Assembly: GCF_001411555.2 (NCBI RefSeq)
Contig: NC_049903.1
Span: 25,370,270-25,434,269 of the forward strand
Source: Juglans regia
Lineage: Eukaryota > Streptophyta > Magnoliopsida > Fagales > Juglandaceae
DNA length: 64,000 nt
Direction of reading: 5' to 3'
Positions 56,950 through 64,000 of this stretch are shown here, one piece after another (position 1 is the stretch's first letter; every line of letters begins with the position of its first letter). A model generated the notes under the pieces. It did not search any database, was not told the DNA's origin, and saw only the letters and a list, made by a program, of their open reading frames with translations. The translations under genes were made by a program, and so were the position numbers.

Positions 56950-58125
56950 AATACATTTCATTTCCTTTCATTGCATAAAAAAACATTTTCTCATAACAAC
57001 ATTTCATTTTGTTTTCATAAAAGGAAATATTTCAATTTCAATTTTATATCATTTAGAAAACTCTAAAAGAGTATGAAAATAATACTTAGACTCCATGACA
57101 TTTTCATTCTTACACTCAATTTATGTGCGTGACAAATGACAACCTACATGCATACATAACTTTATATCATTTCCTTTTTCATTAACATCAAATTATTAAA
57201 CTTAAACTTACATTTTCAAACTACTCTTGACCCTAAATGCATTATCTTCCACATGGTCTTAACCTTCAATTGATTCTGTATTTAAACCTCCTTCGACTAT
57301 TTACTTGCATACTTCCTCGTTATATTCATAATTTTACCAGCCAGTCATTTGTATCACTTATGAATTAAGATCTCATTCATATCACTTGTGCAAGCCATCA
57401 TTCAGACCTTGAAACATAGTCATTTCTATGCCTAAACCTTAACTATGAAACTAAAAGCCTAGTTAAACTTCACTTGTAACTTATGCCCTCACCAACTTTT
57501 AGTCCAAACTCTACATACCCCTTTACCACTCCTTCCTTAACTTCAAAACCATAATTAGGACTTCTATTAATGCCACACTTTCAAAACTTACTATAACCTA
57601 CCTCGTGGTCTTACACCTCATTACACCTATTTTTACATAAATCATACCCCATTTCCAATTCATAACATCAACCAATATACACAATTCCATCAAGCCCATA
57701 CATTATTCCCATCATCCATATATGACTAATCTAATCCGACTTCAAGTAGAGTGCCCACCCTCCATACATTTACACATTCATCCCAGCACTTCATGACATT
57801 CAATCTCAACTCAAGTCCCGTTCACTTCCTTTCATCCAATGCATGATACAATCCAAGCCAAGCATACATATACAATCACATCTAGTTTTGATGCTCAAAC
57901 ATTACATGTTCATGCGTAATAGTTAGCTTCTGCATAACTATATTAAATTATGTCCGATCATAACACCAACCTATATATATGGCTTTTCAAGCTTCATACA
58001 CATACAACCAACTAAAAGATACACATATACTCAATCCATCTTCTACTTAACTCAACATGAACAACCCATCAACAACCCACTTGGTTCACCTTACCCTCTT
58101 TGCCAATTTGTTCCCCACTAACTAC
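56950..58125. other. AT- and C-rich sequence without a recognised gene
   Basis: No conserved frame on either strand. It resembles LTR interior in composition (many CATTTCAT and CATAC phrases) but no terminus was found. Confidence 0.35.
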
Positions 58126-58422
58126 TCACGGGACATGCACCTTATCTGTGAGATTCATATTTAGCTTGACCTTCCTTACTATAGATGGGTCAATGAAATT
58201 ATGTGTATTGCCTGTGTCTACCAAAGTCACAACCCAACAATTCCCTGTTCTTCCTTTAACCCTCATAGTTCTAGGGTTTAAGGATCCTGTGATAGCATGT
58301 AAGGAGATCTCAGGATTCTCCTTAGGGGCTTCTAATTCCAATACCTCTACTGCTAGTTCATCATTATTTTCTGTAGGAACTAATTTCACTTCCCCAGTCA
58401 CCTTCTCACAGATTTCATCCAA
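58126..58422 (-). pseudogene. Orphan gag-protease junction of a chromovirus
   Basis: 98 codons: an acidic linker, then P-E-I-S-L-H-A-I-T-G-S-L-N-P-R-T-M-R-V and the protease active site V-T-L-V-D-T-G-N-T-H-N-F-I-D-P-S. It corresponds to the place where the chromovirus at 37880-48342 is interrupted, but with a DTG instead of DSG triad. Nothing of gag or reverse transcriptase is found next to it. Confidence 0.8.
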
Positions 58423-58429
58423 GGCAATA

Positions 58430-59300
58430 CAAAAGTCCTACATTTCTTAAATTAGACTCTTATATTGCATTAGCCTCTTATATAAATGCCACATTTGACT
58501 ACTTTGTAACTTGCATAAAGTATTAAGTAAAAACTATACTTAATACATATTATTATATTTATACATAGTAAAACTAATAACAAATATTTATAAATATGTA
58601 TGTATATATATATAAATATACAAATAGCGGGGCAGGGCGGGGCCCCATTGGGGCCAGCCAGCCCTCGCCCTCGCCCCTGCCCCACTATACAGAGGCAGGG
58701 TAGCAGGGGGCGGGGGCCCACTGCCCACCCCTACATCTTTCCCTAAAGTTTATTCATTTTTCCAAAGCCTCCTACATCACACTCCTATTTTATTAAAATA
58801 ATGTTTTTTCTACTTTTTTATTATTTTTTCTCTCACTTCCCTTTCAAATCTTAACTGCTCACTATTTTATCTTTTTTTTTTTATGTTTTGAAATATTACT
58901 TTCTAGCAAATATTTTAAACAAAAATTTACATTATTTTTTTGCAATAATAATTTTCAAAATTATTACATTTTAAGAATAATATAATCATTTGTCGAAATT
59001 CACCTTTCCAACGTTAATATTTTGTTACGGTTAAATTTTAGAAATTAGTAGGGAATTGAAATATATAATTAAATTCTGAATAAAAAAATCTAGAAATATA
59101 TATATAATTATTAGGGAATTGAAATCATACGTAGCATTGTGGAAATGTGTTTGTTAATAAAAATTAGTTAACCATTTAGTAAAAATCACATTATTTAATA
59201 TTATTGAAAGATATAAAAATATTATCTACCTCACATTAACAAAAAAACATTGATTTTTCTGATATTGTTTATAGTTTGGAAGAAAGATTAGAAATAACAA

Positions 59301-59335
<35 letters not shown>

Positions 59336-59555
59336 AAAGTTTGGAATAAAAAATAAAAATAATGATTTAGGCTTGCCACAGTTGCTCTCCAAATTTGGGG
59401 AGCACTATAGCAATTATAAAATTAAAAGTTAATTTAGGGAGCCAGACGTGGCTCACTTTTCTTCATTATTCATGTTATTTTACTAAAATTAGCTAAGGAT
59501 CAATTATAGGGAGGCGGATGGGGATGCTTAATGGGGGCTTAAGTGTTGAATAAGT
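58430..59555. other. AT-rich spacer with GC-rich MITE end and (TA)n
   Basis: Bases 58626-58733 are strikingly GC-rich (GGGGCAGGGCGGGGCCCC) and end CTGCCCACCCCTA, a hAT-like MITE terminus; the left terminus is not identified. (TA)n runs lie at 58590-58620 and 59300-59335. No gene is seen. Confidence 0.45.
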
Positions 59556-60410
59556 AGGGCTGTAAATGAACTAGTTTGTTCGATAGCCCGCTCGGTACTC
59601 GCTCAGTTAAACTCAAATCGAACTCGACTCGTGAAAAAAAAAAAAACTTGTTCGTGAAAGCAGATGTCCGCTCGAATTGTAAATGACACATACCCGACAA
59701 AACTCAACTCGACTCGGCTAAGGCTCGTTAAGGCTTGCTTGTTTATGCTTGAGTCGACTCGTTAACTCAACTCGAGTAAAACTCATTCATATATTGATAT
59801 ATATATACATACACACACACATATATAAATATATGTAGTAACTAATAATATAAGCATATTACTTTTATAGTTAAATATATAATATGTAATCTAATTACTT
59901 ATGTCTATATAACGAATATACTTCATAAGTATATTTTACAATTTGTATAATAATTAGTCGATAATTTTAATAATTTTATGTAATAGTATGTGGGAACCAT
60001 ATATGAAAGAGATATATGCTATCATATTAAGTGTATGTATTGACAATATATGTAGGCATATATATATTGTTATTTTGGATAAATATCAACTAGTTAAATA
60101 TTAATTATTTATAAATTTTTTAAAATTTTATAATTCAATAGAGGTTTTACTTGTTAGTTGTATAAATTCAATATTAGATTTTTTTTATTTATTTAATTTA
60201 TTAATTATTAAATCTTATTCAAAAAATAAACATTTTGAGCTCGAACTTAAACTGCTCGAGTTGAGAGTTTAGCTTATCGAGTCGAGCTAGAACAAAGAAT
60301 AAAAACAAATCTTGAGCTCGAGCTCGAACTCGAGTATTTTGAGTCGAGTAGAGCTCGGCAAGTTAAAGACCAGCTTGGCTCAACTCAGCTCAGCTCGATT
60401 ACGACCCTCA
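59556..60410. mobile_element. Non-autonomous hAT element
   Basis: It begins AGGGCTGTAAATGA and ends TCGATTACGACCCTCA, diverged inverted termini of the hAT type. The 8-base flanks GAATAAGT (59548-59555) and TAATAAGT (60411-60418) match at seven positions. Subterminal GCTCGAGCTCG-rich repeats are mirrored at both ends; the middle is AT-rich. No transposase. Confidence 0.7.
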
Positions 60411-60574
60411 TAATAAGTATAGAGATTAAGCTAGGGTTCAAGAGTAACTCGAGGGGAAGGACGAAAAGGAACTGAGACATGACTGACCTAAGAGTTATGA
60501 CTATTTTGTGCAGAAAATTTGAAGTGTTGTGTGGGGTGCTTCTGTCGGTGGAGATATAGGCCGGTTTGAGTAAT

Positions 60575-60913
60575 GAATATTTTCAGGTATTTTTAGATAT
60601 TTTATTTTTTAAACATTACTCAGATATAAAATATCTTTTAGTTTCTAATTTTTAATTTCTTCATTTAATCATTATCTAATAATTATAATTTTTTCAAACT
60701 TTTAAACAAAACGCAAAATACAGTACAACTTTATCAAATTTTAAAATAAAAATAATATTAAGAAATAATATTTTAATTTTATATTTTTTTTATTCAATTT
60801 TTTTTCTCTTCTTTTACAAAACCTAATAAATATTTTAACCTAAATTATTTTATTACTATTCATAAATTATTTTATTATTATTTATAAATATACTGAAATA
60901 TTCTAAATATTCC
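60575..60913. mobile_element. AT-rich MITE
   Basis: The left end GAATATTTTCAGGTATTTTT and right end (reverse complement GAATATTTCAGTATATTT) are inverted repeats, and the core resembles that of the MITE at 55417-55628. It lies about 350 bases upstream of the thioredoxin-like gene. Confidence 0.6.
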
Positions 60914-61102
60914 ACCTTTATATAGAGTTAAAAATTGACTTGTTCAACAGAAGAACAGGTGGTGTAGATGATTAGATGATGAAGTCAAATTAAAACTAAA
61001 AGAAACACAAATAATAGGACTAAGGGGCTGTGTTGAATTGAAGTACTGTGTGTTTTGAACATGGGCTGGATATTTCGTCGAATAGAAGGGGCTAGCTACA
61101 CG

Positions 61103-61108
61103 TATATA
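61103..61108 (+). promoter_or_regulatory. Possible TATA box
   Basis: TATATA, about 155 bases upstream of the ATG at 61263. The spacing allows a 5' UTR of roughly 120 bases. It is the best TATA-like match between the MITE and the start codon, but transcription start data would be needed to accept it. Confidence 0.35.
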
Positions 61109-61262
61109 TGAGACTTGTCAACTTGTATATTATACGAGTGGATGAGGATTTATGTGATGAGAACTAAAGAAGTAAAGAGCGCCCAACAGGGCCAACACTC
61201 CTCCCCAGTTCAAAAGTAGTCGCCGCTAAATCTAGAGATTGCTTGGCATAAGATAATAGGAT

Positions 61263-63127
61263 ATGGAAGGTGGGGCTGGATTGAGTGGGGATGAGGACAG
61301 CGCAGGCAAAGAGTCAGATTTCACACTGAGTCGCCACCGCAACTTGAAAACTGCTTCCAGCGATCAAAACCTCATGAACATTCTTCAGGAAATCAAGTCT
61401 TCCAAAACCCCAGTAAGCACCCTTTGGAGCCCACATTCATCTTTTTCTGCACACTTCTTTTCGGGTCTTTGTGTTTTTCATTTAATTAAATTTGTATGGG
61501 TCGGAGGAATTGCAAAATGCATCTTCTTTTGGCTGCTCAGAAAACTAAAGAAATATAATGAAGTTCTAGATTTTCTGGGTTTGGATTGGGTGGGGGCGAA
61601 TGGTATTACTCTTCGTAGCTATGGTTGTGCTTCCATATAAAGGAAATTCCTTAGTTGATATAATTTCACATGGCTATTTTCATCTTTTTTGATTCGCTAC
61701 ACTCTAATTGACTTTTTGTTTATTCCTTTTCCTGGAACCCTGCAGGCAGTTATCAACTATGGTGCATCTTGGTACGTTAGAAATTCTTTGAAAGCCTCAT
61801 TTCGACCACTCATTTTACTTATCCAATCTATATGCACGAGTCATGCTCACACTAAAAGGGGCATTTGTTAGCATGTTGTTTGAAGTCTGAACACAAAGTG
61901 TTTGATGTAATGATGATTGAACATAGTAAGTTGCATATGTATTATTTCGAGATACTTCTGCAGGAAACTGGTTTTTGTTTCTTTTTTTTTTTTTTTTTTT
62001 GATAAACAACCTTCCATTAGAAAAACATTGCAAAGAGTTCTTATCAAACCATAAGGCATGATTAACAAAAGCAGGAACATGCTCCCACCAAACATTAATA
62101 TCAGTTGCATTCTAAGCATGCCTGGCCAATGTGTGAGCCACACCATTTCCCCATCTGGATACATGTGCAACTTGTGCTTGTTGGAACCGTGCTAACAATT
62201 GCCTAGCCTCTGTGATCAAATTTCCATCTGGTGCAAGAGACTCTTCCGTAGCATTACTGGCTTGGAGTTCCTGAACTAACAGCAAACAATTGGATTCCAC
62301 CACTATATTCGGTATCCCCAGTGGCAAGCATAACTGTAAACCCCTCAAAACTGCAATTAACTCAATTGTAGCAGGCCCCTCTACCTCAGATTCAATTTTA
62401 GTAGCTGCCATCACTATCTCACCACAATCATTTTAATCAGCACTACACCAATACCAGCCCTTCTCATTTCACTAAAAATAGCACCATCAAATTGAACCTG
62501 TGGAATTGCTTTTGTCAATTTACATATTTTAAATTTGCTTCACTTCGTTTCCCAGATGGACCAATGGCCCAGGTCTTTCACATGGATTTCCCTTAGAGGA
62601 TCATAAAGCTTATTTAAGTTTAGCATTATGATAGAACTTTTCCTATATTTGAGTTTGAATTGCTCTAAATGTTATTTATAAGAGGGCCAAATGACTAATT
62701 GCAGGCTCTAATATAGCAGGACAAGGTCGAGTATAGTTAAAGAACATTAGTAATTGCCGCTTGCAATATTTCTTAGATTGCTCTTAGTTTTAGCTGATTC
62801 ATTTGGAGAAATATCATCCTATCGTGTGATTCTCTTGTTTAAATTGGTCAGTTCTTGATATGGAATCTACAACCTTGAATAATTTTTTATTTGTTATCAT
62901 TCTCCAGGTGCCGTGTTTGTAGTCAGATCCTCCCAACATTCTGCCAGCTGAGTAACAGTTTCCCAAAGCTTTCTTTCATATACGCAGATATAGATGAATG
63001 CCCACAAACAACTCAGCAAATTCGTTATACACCTACATTTCATTTTTACCGGGATGGTGAAAAAGTAGATGAGATGTTTGGTGCTGGAGAAGAGCGGTTG
63101 CATGATCGTGTGTGGTTGCACTCCTGA
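61263..63127 (+). CDS. Thioredoxin-like protein (thioredoxin-like 3-3 type), three exons
   Basis: Exons 61263-61412, 61746-61771 and 62908-63127 join to 131 codons. Donors are GTAAGC and GTACGT; acceptors are CTGCAG and CTCCAG. Exon 2 is only 26 bases and the split tryptophan codon TG|G is completed by exon 3. The N-terminal 50 residues are polar. The thioredoxin fold follows with N-Y-G-A-S-W-C-R-V-C (active-site cysteines 60 and 63), Y-A-D-I-D-E-C-P and the cis-proline T-P-T-F (Pro101), ending G-A-G-E-E-R-L-H-D-R-V-W-L-H-S. The C-terminus matches, from memory, the Arabidopsis thioredoxin-like 3-3 family (about 126 residues). No transit or signal peptide is obvious, so a cytosolic thiol-disulfide role is the likely function. 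The reading frame is intact. Confidence 0.9.
61981..62530 (-). mobile_element. 5'-truncated LINE 3' end in intron 2
   Basis: A poly(T) run at 61981-62000 is the poly(A) tail of a minus-strand element. The minus-strand frame 62414-62112 is the RNase H-like C-terminal domain of plant non-LTR elements (V-V-E-S-N-C-L-L-L-V-Q-E-L ... R-W-G-N-G-V-A-H-T-L-A-R-H-A), and V-Q-F-D-G-A lies upstream near 62500 in another frame. The expected catalytic aspartate in E-S-D is asparagine here. The right boundary and target duplication were not resolved. The insertion lies over 350 bases from the intron 2 acceptor and leaves both splice sites intact. Confidence 0.8.
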
Positions 63128-64000
63128 AGGCTTTTCTCATGGCTAACAAAAGCATTCAAGTTTGGCTCACAATCTGTTGGTAGTCTTTCTGTAATATAGT
63201 TATATATTTTTCTTTCCTTTTACCTGTGAGGGTGACATGAATGGGCGAACGTAAAGATCAGATGTCTTCAAGCTGCTATAGGTTCAAAGATTATGTGATT
63301 GTATCTCCTAATCATGAACTGCAAACTATGTACGACAGTGTTAAATCAGCATTTGATAGATTATCAGCTTATTCGCAGTTTCTTCTAACTTGTTTTGACT
63401 ATCAACTGGTTCAAAATGACGAGGATTAGCATTGGCTTTATCAAAATTTTCAAAATTTGATAAAGAGTACATATTTTTCATAAATTTAAAATCTCTCTAT
63501 CTATAACTCCATATTAAATTAGTCATTAGATTTATCAAAATAATAATATAATATTATTTTTTTAATAATGATGTTTTTAATTTTTTTTTCATATTTTACA
63601 ATTACACTAACCATATGCACATTAATAATTTAATTTGATAATTAAATTATTGTTTCTCAACTAATTTTTTTCCTCAACCTAATTACCAAACAACCACATT
63701 TCACAAACTAATTTTCAATGGATTTTGGCAAAAACACCTCACAAAGCCGTTTGTAGCTTTTATTAGGAATAAAAAAAAAAACCAAAGACGTCTCCCACAC
63801 TTGCATATGTACATCTCCATAAAGTATGAGCAAGAGGCTAAGTCACAATGCATCTGTGTGGATTAAACTGGAATAACAAATATATTTGGTTGATGGACAG
63901 TAACCCTTCAAATTTAAAAGACCCATCCATTTACCGTAGTTCAAAACTTCCCACTCATCCTTTTAGTTAATCTAATGTAACTATGTTTTGATGAAATTTA
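63128..64000 (+). other. 3' UTR and AT-rich downstream flank
   Basis: Bases 63128 to about 63430 are probably 3' UTR; a 62-codon frame at 63241-63429 has no recognisable motif. Beyond that the sequence is AT-rich with an inverted CAAAATTTTCAAAATTTTG-like core (63443-63463). No second gene begins before the window ends. Confidence 0.4.

Noticed and set aside
63241..63429. 62-codon frame after the thioredoxin-like gene
   Set aside because: No motif and it starts in the presumed 3' UTR; the thioredoxin protein already ends at the family's usual C-terminus.

Overview
The window is a plant nuclear chromosome segment, most likely from a woody eudicot. A Fagales such as walnut, hickory or oak would fit the style of the small MITEs, but that assignment is weak. 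Nothing in it is prokaryotic: there are no operons, the tRNA-derived motifs are retrotransposon primer-binding sites, and the only host gene I can fully support has spliced exons with GT-AG borders.

Layout. About 1-32 kb is a dense nest of Ty3/gypsy LTR retrotransposon pieces in both orientations. Most belong to one family with very long LTRs that end in GGGGGCATCACA and are followed by an initiator-Met primer-binding site (TGGTATCAGAGC). A truncated plus-strand chromovirus-like gag-pol lies at 18.2-22.3 kb, a minus-strand gag-protease-only derivative at 11.6-15.85 kb, and an antisense integrase scrap at 2.65-3.4 kb. A solo LTR (27,189-30,163) and a minus-strand Athila-like element (LTR 30,453-32,028; pol remnant to 36,015) sit in a copy of the same long LTR. 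From 37,880 to 48,342 there is a boundary-complete minus-strand chromovirus (656/655 bp LTRs, target duplication GCCAG, C-terminal chromodomain). A 4.57 kb solo LTR (42,000-46,573, target duplication GTGTT) has split it exactly between gag and protease. Another solo LTR occupies 50,023-52,716 (CAGAC). From 52.7 kb on, repeats thin out: a decayed three-exon remnant (53.5-53.8 kb), a retroposon with a perfect 16-bp target duplication (54.3-55.2 kb), MITEs and hAT derivatives, and finally an apparently intact thioredoxin-like gene (61,263-63,127; thioredoxin-like 3-3 type) that carries a LINE 3' fragment in its second intron.

Most unusual signal. The long LTRs are not just regulatory DNA. At the same place in at least eight copies there is (i) a stem-loop whose arms change in a compensatory way, (ii) a second stem-loop built on CTACCATTCC/GGAATGGTAG whose left arm can also pair with an upstream GGTAG, and (iii) a start codon inside the right arm of that stem that opens a short peptide beginning M-V-E-V-V-T, followed at once by a 35-95 codon ORF. 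That ORF comes in two unrelated protein classes (I: P-T-I-x-E-V-P ... E-R-L-E-A-A-D; II: V/I-E-D-E ... R-Y). Class I and class II ORFs recur in copies of both orientations with recognisable protein similarity. I know of no description of such an LTR cassette, and it is the best candidate here for something undescribed.

All gag-pol regions are broken by stops, frameshifts, deletions or lost catalytic aspartates, so no element looks autonomous. Coordinates of elements with target duplications are base-exact; those of the 1-27 kb LTR pieces are approximate because the insertions are nested and partly deleted.
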